DNA of 20,485 nucleotides from positions 1-20,485 of the forward strand of contig JAYVIX010000371.1 of NCBI GenBank assembly GCA_043769845.1, in the 5' to 3' direction. Both the position numbers and the translations under genes were made by a program. Position 1 is the stretch's first letter. Each line of letters opens with the position of its first letter. The stretch comes from UBA9547 sp043769845. Its GTDB lineage: Bacteria > Bacteroidota > Bacteroidia > Cytophagales > UBA9547. Of this stretch, positions 1-7,837 are shown one piece after another. Below the pieces are notes generated by a model. The model worked only from the letters and a program-made list of their open reading frames with translations. It made no database searches and had not been told where the DNA came from.

Positions 1-2516
1 TCAGGCAAGCTTTGGTTGATCGGATTTCGGACTTGGATTTCGAAATCGATATTGAACGCATTTTCAGTTATATACTTTGTTCGCAGCGGCTTATTCAGCA
101 ATTAGACAAAAGGTTTGATATTCTGAAATCGGACGATTTGGATTCGGAGGAAATGGCGGACGATTTGCTTCAAAACCTTTATTCGCCCGAAAGCTTGGTG
201 GCGCATTTTACAACACTATACCAAAATCCTAATCTGCGTTTCAATATCTGGCATTGGCAATCGGCTTTGGAGGCTATTGAAACCAAGGATGCAAGCTATT
301 GCAAACCGATAGTAGATTTTCTGAACACAAATCCGTTTTTGAAATCAGAGGTATTAAAACTGATTGCCAATGCGTTTCCGTTTGAAACATTTTTTCCATC
401 AGCAAAAGAAAAAGGCGAATATGATGCTGAATTCTGGAAACAAAACGGTTTTGTGTACGGATTATTACGAAATGGCAATTCAGAATTTGACCTCTATGCC
501 GACACCCTCAACACTGGCCAATTTACGGTAGTACAGCTGGACGATTTGTACAATCGCTTATTAGGTTCGACTCGGTTTTACCGTAACCGACAGTATGCGC
601 AGGCTTTCAATGTATTGTCGGACGGGATTCCGGCTCATGTCAAACCGCTACTAATCTGGCAACGCGAGCTCAATATTCTGTACAAAGCGGCTTTTGTAGA
701 AAAGGAAGAAAACCTGAACGAGCTTTTTGCAAACACGCTCAATCTGGCCTTAACCTCGTTTCCAGACGATGAGCAATTGATTTATTTACGTTGTAAATTC
801 CTTTTTCTGCAGTATTCGCCCGAAGAATTTAGAGAAGAAATCGTGGCCACCTTGCGCCTGCTTCCCGACCATCCCAAAACGTTGTTTCTCTTGGGCAAAT
901 GCTACATGCAATTGGGTATTTCGAGAGCGGCTCTGATTATTTTCGAAAATCTGAAAAAACTCCATCCATTGAACATGGAATATGTGACGGCTACCGCTTT
1001 GGCTAGTCGTGCGTATATCGATTTTTGTATCCGCGAACATGATCCCAAAGACAACAGCCGTACGTATTATATTCGGATGATAAGCGAGCTGATAGAACGC
1101 ACAATGTTTGACGAAGTATCCGTTTTTGCAGCCGAAGCTCCTACCAACGATCCCGATATTGCGGCTTTGCTTCTGTATGCCAAAGAGGTAGAAACGTATT
1201 CGCAGAATGGACAAAAAGACAACGAAGCACTTTTCGATGCGTTGTTATTGGCCAAAGACACCGAAATCAGACGTAAAATCAAGACGCATTATTTGGCGGA
1301 TTTGGCTACTTGGGCGGATGTTTTAGCAGAGAAAAAGTTTATTCTTGATTTTTATGCTGAATATTCAACCGATGCGATGGCCAATTATCAGATGGGAATG
1401 CTGCATTTTGCGGAAGACGATTTTGCAAAAGCTTGCCATTATTTCCTGACTGCCCAAAAAATAGACCCTTCCAACACGGTCATTTATTACAATTTGGCGC
1501 GCGCCATGGCCAGTGCCAATAGGTTGGAAGAAGCAATTGAATACATCAATAGCTATTTGCTTTACAACAAATACCATCTGAAATCCAATGAGTTGCATTG
1601 CGCTTGGAATTATACACTGAAAAAATTCGACATCGCACACAGTACCGCCAAATGGATCTTGAGCATTTGTCGTATAGACGAGTTTCAGCCCGAACATTTC
1701 TTTTATTTTAATGCAAGCTTATCGCGCTTTTTGGATACGATTGAAAATGAACGTCACAACCTCGCCTACATCGCGGAATCGTTGAAACTGTACGACCTAT
1801 ATTCAAAACCTGCTACTTTCTGGACAGACGAGCATGGCCCCAAGTCGATGTATTTTGCGGCCAAGCTATGCTACAACATGCGCGATTACAAACAATGTGT
1901 GAAGTATTCGAAAGCTGTTTTGCAAAATACCAAAGAACACAAATCGATCTCTTTCCAGCTATGTCAGTTCGAACTGTTGCCCCAAAGCTTGTACGAACTC
2001 AATAAACATGCCGAATTGATCAAACTAGTCGAAGGCCCCACGCAGGCTTTGTTGGCAGAAAGTACCTATGTGTACCGAGCGGCTGAGCCAGCTTTGTTTT
2101 TGGGATATGCCTTTGGCGCGCTCAAAAAACCAGCCAAACAAATGGATTGGGTTTTGAAATGCGCCTATTGTTACATGCAAACCGAAAAGCCTCCGATTGA
2201 TTGGCTGACGTCTTACTTGGCAAATAATTTTCAAACTTGCCTGAATCTTGAACTTGCGGAAGAAGCTATTTCACTCGGAAAAGCCTATTTGGACATTTTA
2301 GCCACGCCTACCCACGACCATATTTGGGTGGCACACAATGTAGCAGTGGTCTATGCTTCAAACGGAAATCAAGAGGAAGCCTTGAAATACCATCACTTTT
2401 GTACCGAATACAGAACAATTTTTCCAGAGATCTACTCTTCTGAAGAATACGAAGGTTATGCAGATCTAATCAACGAGTCGCAACAGTTTGTCGATACTTA
2501 TCAAACTAAAAAATAA
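1..2516 (+). CDS. Large TPR-repeat protein, 5' partial
   Basis: The reading frame is open to the left edge of the window (codons from base 3), and the first possible start inside it is a TTG at 12, so the true start probably lies outside. At least 834 residues are visible. The protein is almost entirely alpha-helical, with tetratricopeptide-like helical pairs near residues 290-320, 455-520, 612-640 and 772-800 (numbered from the TTG at 12). The clearest pair is around 455-520, with alternating small residues and a 'DPSNT.IYYNLA' type turn. No signal peptide, membrane segment or catalytic motif is seen in the visible part, which suggests a cytoplasmic scaffold. It is separated by only 3 bases from the DUF1266 gene, so the two are probably co-transcribed and translationally coupled. 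TPR proteins generally mediate protein-protein contacts. The specific role here is unknown. Confidence 0.85.
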   Translation, partial: RQALVDRISDLDFEIDIERIFSYILCSQRLIQQLDKRFDILKSDDLDSEEMADDLLQNLYSPESLVAHFTTLYQNPNLRFNIWHWQSALEAIETKDASYCKPIVDFLNTNPFLKSEVLKLIANAFPFETFFPSAKEKGEYDAEFWKQNGFVYGLLRNGNSEFDLYADTLNTGQFTVVQLDDLYNRLLGSTRFYRNRQYAQAFNVLSDGIPAHVKPLLIWQRELNILYKAAFVEKEENLNELFANTLNLALTSFPDDEQLIYLRCKFLFLQYSPEEFREEIVATLRLLPDHPKTLFLLGKCYMQLGISRAALIIFENLKKLHPLNMEYVTATALASRAYIDFCIREHDPKDNSRTYYIRMISELIERTMFDEVSVFAAEAPTNDPDIAALLLYAKEVETYSQNGQKDNEALFDALLLAKDTEIRRKIKTHYLADLATWADVLAEKKFILDFYAEYSTDAMANYQMGMLHFAEDDFAKACHYFLTAQKIDPSNTVIYYNLARAMASANRLEEAIEYINSYLLYNKYHLKSNELHCAWNYTLKKFDIAHSTAKWILSICRIDEFQPEHFFYFNASLSRFLDTIENERHNLAYIAESLKLYDLYSKPATFWTDEHGPKSMYFAAKLCYNMRDYKQCVKYSKAVLQNTKEHKSISFQLCQFELLPQSLYELNKHAELIKLVEGPTQALLAESTYVYRAAEPALFLGYAFGALKKPAKQMDWVLKCAYCYMQTEKPPIDWLTSYLANNFQTCLNLELAEEAISLGKAYLDILATPTHDHIWVAHNVAVVYASNGNQEEALKYHHFCTEYRTIFPEIYSSEEYEGYADLINESQQFVDTYQTKK

Positions 2517-2519
2517 ACC

Positions 2520-3176
2520 ATGAGCACTATAAATTACCATACATTCGAAAACCCCACCAACCTGAGCAAAGCACAGTTGTGGCTGATCGCGACCTCGGCC
2601 ATGCTGACGGAGTTGAACAAAGAATTTCACGACACCCTTTTGCCACACCATATTCACAGCACGCCCAAACTGCTGAAAGACAACAAACAATGTCTGTTGC
2701 GCGATTGGGGGATAAAAGACCTTAAAAGTTTGAACAGTACGATCCACTATTTGGAAACCGAACAAACCTTTGAACCCATGCAAAACAACTGGGAACTGCT
2801 GAGCGAATCGGAATTTGGACACTTGAGCGGACAGTCAGAGTTTAGAAACGTGATTGATATGGTGCGAAACTACCAATACGACCTCTGCCACAGCGACTAT
2901 GGCTGGCATTTTGGGCGTTGCGCCTGGATTATCCGTCATGCTTTTTACAACGAACTCATTTCCGAAGAAGAAGCTTGGGATCTGTTAGAAAAAAATGGTA
3001 AACGGATCAAAGATCAATTTCATTCTTGGGAAAGTTTTGGGCTTTCGTATCTCATAGGGGCACAATATTGGAAACGAAAGGAATACAATGAAATCAGCAT
3101 GAGAGAATTCAACGCCAATGCTACTTTTTTGCTGTCGAATAAAAAATCGCCTTGGCTAAATGTGGATTGGAATTGA
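2520..3176 (+). CDS. DUF1266 domain protein
   Basis: This is a 218-residue soluble protein with an ATG start 3 bases after the preceding stop codon. Residues about 54-188 match the pattern of the DUF1266 family (which includes E. coli YbeR and YbeU). There is an early 'RDWGI' with following helices. A core then runs from W129 and R133 ('WHFGRCAWIIRHAF') through 'ISEEEAWDLLE' to 'FHSWESFGLSYLIGAQYWK' (167-185), where the SW..F...Y..G...W spacing is characteristic. No enzymatic activity is established for the family. The neighbours are a TPR protein upstream and a propeller-like protein 62 bases downstream, all on the same strand. The family call rests on motif recognition and the function is unknown. 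Confidence 0.78.
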   Translation: MSTINYHTFENPTNLSKAQLWLIATSAMLTELNKEFHDTLLPHHIHSTPKLLKDNKQCLLRDWGIKDLKSLNSTIHYLETEQTFEPMQNNWELLSESEFGHLSGQSEFRNVIDMVRNYQYDLCHSDYGWHFGRCAWIIRHAFYNELISEEEAWDLLEKNGKRIKDQFHSWESFGLSYLIGAQYWKRKEYNEISMREFNANATFLLSNKKSPWLNVDWN

Positions 3177-3238
3177 GTGGTAAGTACTACTTAGTTTTTG
3201 AATAGTTAAGATCGTTTCAATTTTTTAAACTAAAAACA

Positions 3239-4915
3239 ATGTCCGAAAACTACAAAATCGTCATCGAACAAGAAGGCTTAAATCATGTAAAAATATTCAA
3301 GTACAAAGACGGCCGTTTTGTCAACGATTGGAATTTCTCGCTAAAGGGCGATGACGAACCCATTATTTTCAAAGAATTCTATACCGAAACCAAGTTTGTT
3401 ATTATCAATTGGGACGGCTGGGTACGTTTGTACGATGTGAGCACTCAAGCGACTTTGTTGGATTACAAACTGAAGGGCAAAATAGATACGCGTGCAGTGC
3501 TTGCTTTGGACAAATCGAAACTGTATGTGGCATTTAGCCAGGATTCGAATCAGAGTTATTTGGCAACATTCGATCTGGACACTCTCCAAAAAACGGCCAT
3601 AGAACTGCCCGATATTTATAACGAATCGCTGCAAATAAGAAAAGACGGCAATCTATTGTTTTACAAACACGATTGGGAACATGTAGATAAAATCAAGATA
3701 TACAAACATTTCTACTCGGTGTTGGATCCAAACGTGATGACAATCGAGCAGTTTGAGCTCCCTTTTGCCCCACAATTTTCTTTTAACGAATCCAAACCAG
3801 TCGTTGATATAAAGAACAATAGCGTAATAATGCCCGCTTTTGGCGATGTGGCATTCAAAACCAATTCTTCGGGCGAAACCGTTTTCGAGTGTCTGATCGT
3901 GTTGTTAGACTTGAATACATTTGAAATTTTACAACTATTATCGGTGCGCGATTTCCCCAAAAATCAATTGGGTTGTACTGAATATGATGGCGAAGAAATG
4001 GCCAATCAATTTCTTTCGTCCCCCAAAACCGAAGATTATTCAGATGCAGTAAGAGATTTCTACGAAAACCTGACAACAATCAAAATCGTTTCGGACGGTT
4101 TTTGGCTGTGTTGGCGTGGCGGTATTCTGCGAAAAGTAGATTCGGATTTTAACCTGTCGCCACTTTTGGTCACCTCATCTCGACCACGCTCTTCGGGGCT
4201 GGGAATGTTTCAAGACCACTATTTTCACTCGCATTTGTACCACATCGATAGCTCGAGCATCATGCTGGCCGAAGCATTGGACTTTTACAAAACCCCAATG
4301 CCCAACTTGGATATTGCCGATTTGGAAACTCCGATCGCTTTGGAACTTGAAAATACAAGTTTGGACGAATTCTACCTCTTGAGCTATTCGAACGAAAAAC
4401 AGTCGGAAATCGAAAACCGCGACAAAATTCCGATTCAAGTGAAAGACTTTTCTACGAAAAAAAGTTTTGTAGACGCCTTGGTACAAATCGAAATGATGGT
4501 TTCTGATCTGAAAACGCAAGAAATAGGCTCGACCTTGATTTTCGGAATCAGCGACACCAAAGGAAAAACCTTGGAAGAACCTGCATTTTTTGCCAAAGCG
4601 GTCGAATATGCTCCAGAACTCATCAAAAGCATTATTGAAAAATTTATTCAAATCAAAAAAGCAAAATACCTCTATCGCACAGCCGAAGAAACCGCACTTT
4701 GCCATGCCGTATTTGAATTGGCCAAAAAAGGCGATTCTTATTTGGATATTACCCTCCAATATCTGGCCGCTATCGACTTGGATCACGATGTGTTCAATAT
4801 CGAAAACGTACTCCCAATTTTGGAAGAAACCTACACCGCCAAGGAACTAAAGAAAAAGATGCAAGCCATCTCGAAAGCATTGGCCGAATGGTATCAGAAT
4901 TATTGCCAAGAATAA
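3239..4915 (+). CDS. Uncharacterised beta-propeller-like protein with helical C-terminus
   Basis: This 558-residue protein has an ATG start after a 62-base gap from the DUF1266 gene. Residues about 1-370 consist of short beta strands with repeated aromatic and aspartate turns, such as 'NWDGWVRLYDVSTQ' at 57-70 and 'YLATFDLDTLQKT' at 107-119. This is typical of WD40-like or other seven-bladed propellers, although the blades are not regular enough to count. From about 390 the protein turns into amphipathic helices ('AFFAKAVEYAPELIKSIIEKF', and a lysine-rich terminal helix near 540-552). No signal peptide or membrane span is visible. I do not recognise the family. It is probably part of the same transcription unit as the TPR and DUF1266 genes, and a protein-interaction role is an inference from the predicted fold only. 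Confidence 0.7.
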   Translation: MSENYKIVIEQEGLNHVKIFKYKDGRFVNDWNFSLKGDDEPIIFKEFYTETKFVIINWDGWVRLYDVSTQATLLDYKLKGKIDTRAVLALDKSKLYVAFSQDSNQSYLATFDLDTLQKTAIELPDIYNESLQIRKDGNLLFYKHDWEHVDKIKIYKHFYSVLDPNVMTIEQFELPFAPQFSFNESKPVVDIKNNSVIMPAFGDVAFKTNSSGETVFECLIVLLDLNTFEILQLLSVRDFPKNQLGCTEYDGEEMANQFLSSPKTEDYSDAVRDFYENLTTIKIVSDGFWLCWRGGILRKVDSDFNLSPLLVTSSRPRSSGLGMFQDHYFHSHLYHIDSSSIMLAEALDFYKTPMPNLDIADLETPIALELENTSLDEFYLLSYSNEKQSEIENRDKIPIQVKDFSTKKSFVDALVQIEMMVSDLKTQEIGSTLIFGISDTKGKTLEEPAFFAKAVEYAPELIKSIIEKFIQIKKAKYLYRTAEETALCHAVFELAKKGDSYLDITLQYLAAIDLDHDVFNIENVLPILEETYTAKELKKKMQAISKALAEWYQNYCQE

Positions 4916-4944
4916 AAGGGATTTACGCTTTAAAAAAGTAAAAA

Positions 4945-5736
4945 ATGGGACAGGATATTAAGGAAATTGTAGGTATTTTAATTGTTATAGTGCTGGTCAT
5001 TGCTGGCGTTCAGTGGTTTATCGTACGATTTATGCATTGGTCAGTTGCATTGGCGGTGACAGGGTTTATCGCATTTTTCATTTCATTTCTGTATGTATCA
5101 CTTTCGCACGCCTCTCCAAATGGTGGCAATGGGAGCACAAATAGTTCAGAATATATCACACCAACATTGGTTGTCTTTTCGGCTTTGCTCTGTGGACTTG
5201 CGGTGGTTTGTTATTTGACCAAAATTCAATTGCCCCAAAAAGTATTTATCCTTCCTATAGTTCTAATTGTAACGTTTGCGATCGGTCGGTATATTTATCA
5301 GTATGTGAACGATGTAACCACTTATTTTCGGCTATTCAGCAACTGCCAAATAGAACTAATAGATGAAACAAAGGGCAAATCAACTATCCGGGAGATTGGA
5401 TTTCAAGACACAACCAGCGGTCTTGTAAGTAATATAGAAATTGATTCAGGCGAAACTCCTTATCCGCGACTTACACGAAACGCCACTAACATTATTTTTC
5501 AGCGTTATACTGATGCCAAGGGCATATCTCGTCAGATTTTCCCGTTCGACTACCGTTTGTGTCAGGAAAAGGAAGGCCAGCGATTGGGATACATTTTTTG
5601 GCTTCGCCAGAAAGTAGTTTTACCCATAAAAATAGTGGTGCTATCTGGCGATAAAGTAGATTTGTACGTGGGCGGAAATCTGGTGACGCAATATCAGTTG
5701 AATGAAAATAACGCACCTAAGAAAAAACAAAAGTAA
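4945..5736 (+). CDS. Unknown four-helix membrane protein with C-terminal soluble domain
   Basis: This 263-residue protein has an ATG start 29 bases after the propeller-like gene, preceded by an A-rich leader without a clear Shine-Dalgarno. Hydrophobic segments at about 9-28, 32-53, 71-91 and 99-118 predict four transmembrane helices, with a small glycine/serine-rich loop near 58-68 between TM2 and TM3. Residues about 125-263 form a mixed, probably beta-rich soluble region ending in a basic lysine tail (258-263). The even number of spans places both termini on the same side, and the basic tail and general topology suggest the cytoplasmic side. No known family is recognised. It is the last gene of the plus-strand cluster and could be its membrane anchor. 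There is no strong hairpin terminator immediately after it. Confidence 0.72.
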   Translation: MGQDIKEIVGILIVIVLVIAGVQWFIVRFMHWSVALAVTGFIAFFISFLYVSLSHASPNGGNGSTNSSEYITPTLVVFSALLCGLAVVCYLTKIQLPQKVFILPIVLIVTFAIGRYIYQYVNDVTTYFRLFSNCQIELIDETKGKSTIREIGFQDTTSGLVSNIEIDSGETPYPRLTRNATNIIFQRYTDAKGISRQIFPFDYRLCQEKEGQRLGYIFWLRQKVVLPIKIVVLSGDKVDLYVGGNLVTQYQLNENNAPKKKQK

Positions 5737-5811
5737 AGCATGTAAGCCGGATAGCTAAGCCAAAGCCTTTAAATATTCGCCTAAAAAATTGTATGTCAAT
5801 TACTTATAAGC

Positions 5812-5827
5812 ATTTTGTTAACAAAAT
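5812..5827. promoter_or_regulatory. 16-bp perfect palindrome, candidate operator
   Basis: ATTTTGTTAACAAAAT is a perfect 16-base palindrome lying 12 bases upstream of the candidate -33 element of the next gene. The same half-site ATTTTGTT recurs at 5867-5874 and, inverted, at 5896-5903. The position fits a repressor or activator site for the DUF4397 gene. AT-rich composition makes short palindromes easier to obtain by chance, so this is a candidate only. Confidence 0.35.
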
Positions 5828-5838
5828 CTGTTTAATAT

Positions 5839-5872
5839 ATTGAATAAATATTCATTTTATAGTGTAATTTTG
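5839..5872 (+). promoter_or_regulatory. Candidate Bacteroidota promoter (distal) for the DUF4397 gene
   Basis: The -7 box TAATTTTG (5865-5872) fits the Bacteroidota consensus TAnnTTTG. It is preceded, after a 22-base spacer, by ATTG (5839-5842), close to the -33 TTTG. Transcription would start near 5879, leaving a leader of about 70 bases. A second -7 box lies closer to the gene. Confidence 0.45.
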
Positions 5873-5903
5873 TTTAGTTTTTTCTATAAATATTAAACAA
5901 AAT
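5867..5903. repeat. 10-bp inverted repeat between two promoter boxes
   Basis: ATTTTGTTTA (5867-5876) is exactly inverted as TAAACAAAAT (5894-5903), with 17 AT-rich bases between. The left arm overlaps the distal -7 box and the right arm ends 10 bases before the proximal -7 box. It may be an operator or a weak leader hairpin. Confidence 0.35.
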
Positions 5904-5913
5904 ATAACACTTG

Positions 5914-5921
5914 TAAGTTTG
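5914..5921 (+). promoter_or_regulatory. Candidate proximal -7 promoter box TAAGTTTG
   Basis: TAAGTTTG fits TAnnTTTG exactly and sits 28 bases before the ATG at 5949, giving a leader of about 20 bases. No good TTTG is present at the expected -33 distance. The TTG inside this box (5919) is in frame with the gene, but its position in a promoter box argues against it being the start codon. Confidence 0.45.
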
Positions 5922-5948
5922 TGTTACATGTTTAACTTAAATTTTACA

Positions 5949-6926
5949 ATGATGAAAAAGTTAGTACTCTCATTTGCTGGACTTGCAACGTCCGCTTTCG
6001 TTTTTGGCCAAACAGCTAAAATTCAAGTCATCCATAATTGTCCGAGTCCTGTAGCCGACACAGTTGATGTGTATGCTGGTTCAACAAAGCTAATTCCAGA
6101 TTTCGCATTTAGAACTGCAACAGGCTATGTGGAAGTACCTGCAGGAGTGAACATCAGAATCGGGATCGCTTTAAAGGGAAGCACATCTGTAAACGACACA
6201 ATTGCTGGGCTTGGACAGACCATTAATTTGGCAGCGAACATGGAGTATGTAGCTGTGGCTAGTGGTTTAGTAGGAAATACTTCCACTCCGTTTAAGTTAA
6301 TCGCTTTTATGGGCAAATCGTCTATGGCACCTACTACACCAGCAAGTACTTCGCTTGCCATCCATCACGGTTCGCCAGATGCACCAAGGGTTGACATTGT
6401 GGCGAGAGGTGTGGCTACACTTGCTACCGCTTCATATGGCGAAACCGCTACTTATCAAATGGTGCCTTCTAATAGCTACACGCTAGATGTAAAATTGGCT
6501 GGCACCAACACTACAGTTGTGTCATATACGGCCGATTTGAGTATTGCTCCTAATACTCCTGTTGTTGCGTTTGCCTCGGGCTTATTGGCACCTGGTGCTG
6601 GCGAGCCTGCGTTTGGAATATTTGTAGTCACTCCTGGAGGAGGAAAAGCGATTGAATTGCCAGCTATACCAACAGGTTTGTTTGGAGATGCTTTGACAGA
6701 AGAACAAACGGCATTGTATCCTAACCCAGCAATCAACTACGTGAGATTGAAAAACCAAGGAGTTTCTGAGTTGACTATTTTGAACAATCAAGGAGTTGCG
6801 GTAAGAAATTATGCTGGCAATATTCCTTCTGAAATAGACCTTTCTTCACTAGAAACAGGTTTATATACTTTCAGAATAAACAGAAATGGTCAATTGTCAG
6901 CAAAAAAGATTTCAGTAGTACGATAA
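5949..6926 (+). CDS. Secreted DUF4397 protein with T9SS type A sorting domain
   Basis: I take the ATG at 5949 as the start (325 residues). It gives 'MMKK', a hydrophobic core and a cleavage site 'AFVFG|QTAK' near residue 20, a classic signal peptide. Starting further upstream would put an unlikely extension before it. Two DUF4397-like beta-sandwich repeats follow: one beginning 'AKIQVIHNCPSP..DTVDVY' (about 23-110) and one beginning 'SLAIHHGSPDAPRVDI' (about 133-215). Both have the family's 'HxSPDAPxVD' type signature. The last ~70 residues ('LYPNPAINYVRL', 'LETGLYTFRI', 'KKISVVR') form a T9SS type A sorting domain, so the mature protein is probably delivered across the outer membrane and the domain removed. 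Substrate or ligand is unknown. It is a single gene with its own promoter region and terminator. Confidence 0.9.
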   Translation: MMKKLVLSFAGLATSAFVFGQTAKIQVIHNCPSPVADTVDVYAGSTKLIPDFAFRTATGYVEVPAGVNIRIGIALKGSTSVNDTIAGLGQTINLAANMEYVAVASGLVGNTSTPFKLIAFMGKSSMAPTTPASTSLAIHHGSPDAPRVDIVARGVATLATASYGETATYQMVPSNSYTLDVKLAGTNTTVVSYTADLSIAPNTPVVAFASGLLAPGAGEPAFGIFVVTPGGGKAIELPAIPTGLFGDALTEEQTALYPNPAINYVRLKNQGVSELTILNNQGVAVRNYAGNIPSEIDLSSLETGLYTFRINRNGQLSAKKISVVR

Positions 6927-6947
6927 TTACACTTCTTTTTCAAACAT

Positions 6948-6980
6948 AAAAAAGCAGACCTTTTTGGGTCTGCTTTTTTT
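6948..6980. terminator. Bidirectional rho-independent terminator
   Basis: The stem GCAGACC (6954-6960) pairs with GGTCTGC (6967-6973), flanked by an A6 tract and a T7 tract. It can terminate the plus-strand DUF4397 gene (stop at 6926) and, read on the other strand, the minus-strand operon ending at 7008. Confidence 0.9.
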
Positions 6981-7007
6981 ATTTCTTCGAAACGACAACA
7001 CAATAAT

Positions 7008-7562
7008 TCATAAAAAAATAAGTCCCTCAGGTTTATCGCCAATTATTTCTGAAAGTTTATTTTGAAACCTATAACCAGCAAGAAAACAAAGTAATGAGTC
7101 CGCTTGATGTTTGTTTTCAGGTTGCTGAATTGTAATTGGATACAACATTTTCTCGGCAATTTCATGAATATTTTCCCAATTTTCTATGCCTAGAAATTTG
7201 GCAAGTGCAGTGGGGTACGTTTCGTAGCATTCTATTCCTTGTTTTGAAAAATCAGCGCATAGTTTCATTCCTCGAGCAGTAAGTCCACCTAGAAACATAG
7301 GCGACATAGCTCCTAATTTTCGGTCACAAGCACGATAAAAATAATCATGGTAAAGTTGATTGTCAAAATATACTCCAGGCAAAGAAAGGGGAACATCTAG
7401 AAAAATATATTCAGGCATATATTTTTCTACCAATTCAGAAATCATTTGGTCGGCATCCTGCTTTTTATTGCTTTGAATGATAACCAATTGATTCGATTGC
7501 AAACAAGTTACAGCCGTGGTTCCAGCTAATTTGCTACCATAGTCAATCCCAAACCATTTCAC
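7008..7562 (-). CDS. DUF429 family predicted RNase H-fold nuclease
   Basis: This 184-residue protein matches the DUF429 layout. It starts with 'WFGIDYGSK' (D7), an RNase H/RuvC-like first strand, followed by 'YIFLDVPLSLP' (D56), 'ACDRKLG' and 'LTARGMKL' (R97), 'YETYP' (E114) and 'HQADSLLCFLAGYR' (D155). The acidic residues D7, D56, E114 and D155 could form a metal site, as proposed for this family. The nuclease activity is a prediction and is not shown for most members. The start ATG overlaps the stop of the TIGR03643 gene by 4 bases (ATGA type), which strongly suggests translational coupling in an operon with the cryptochrome gene. It ends against a bidirectional terminator. Confidence 0.83.
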   Translation of the reverse strand: MKWFGIDYGSKLAGTTAVTCLQSNQLVIIQSNKKQDADQMISELVEKYMPEYIFLDVPLSLPGVYFDNQLYHDYFYRACDRKLGAMSPMFLGGLTARGMKLCADFSKQGIECYETYPTALAKFLGIENWENIHEIAEKMLYPITIQQPENKHQADSLLCFLAGYRFQNKLSEIIGDKPEGLIFL

Positions 7563-7837
7563 CGTTTGGCTATTTTATTGCCTGTGCTTCTTTGACGAGT
7601 ACATTTGAATCTTGTCATGTCCTCGTTTCTTTCCATAGCATGTTTTGTTTTTCGGCCTTGAGTGCGCTTTCGCCACATTTCAAAACTGGAGCGTTTGCTG
7701 TGTTTCCGCATCAAATCAATTACGTCTTTGTTTTTTAAACCAAACTGAAATTCAATCGCTTCGAATGGCGTGCGATCTTCCCAAGCCATTTGGATAATGC
7801 GGTCAATGTCTTGTTCTGCAATAATTAGTTCAGCCAT
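7559..7837 (-). CDS. TIGR03643 / DUF2805 family small basic protein
   Basis: This 92-residue protein has the family's conserved uncommon residues: 'IIQMAWEDRTPFEAIEFQFG', then 'DVIDLMRKH', then 'SFEMWRKRTQGRKTKH'. The N-terminal half looks like a small helix-turn-helix (the 'FGLKNKDVIDLMRK' segment). The C-terminal third is rich in Arg and Lys, which would suit nucleic-acid binding, but no function is established. The start overlaps the end of the cry-DASH gene by 13 bases and the stop overlaps the DUF429 start by 4 bases, so it is embedded in a tightly coupled operon. The lysine/arginine tail after about residue 72 is probably disordered. Confidence 0.83.
   Translation of the reverse strand: MAELIIAEQDIDRIIQMAWEDRTPFEAIEFQFGLKNKDVIDLMRKHSKRSSFEMWRKRTQGRKTKHAMERNEDMTRFKCTRQRSTGNKIAKR

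Noticed and set aside
4175..4786. Minus-strand open frame of 203 residues inside the propeller-like gene
   Set aside because: It lies wholly inside a well-supported plus-strand gene, is rich in Phe and Gln as antisense shadows are, and shows no domain or signal.
5740..5772. Repeated AAGCC units after the membrane-protein gene considered as a terminator
   Set aside because: The copies are direct, not inverted, and there is no following T-run, so no stable hairpin forms.
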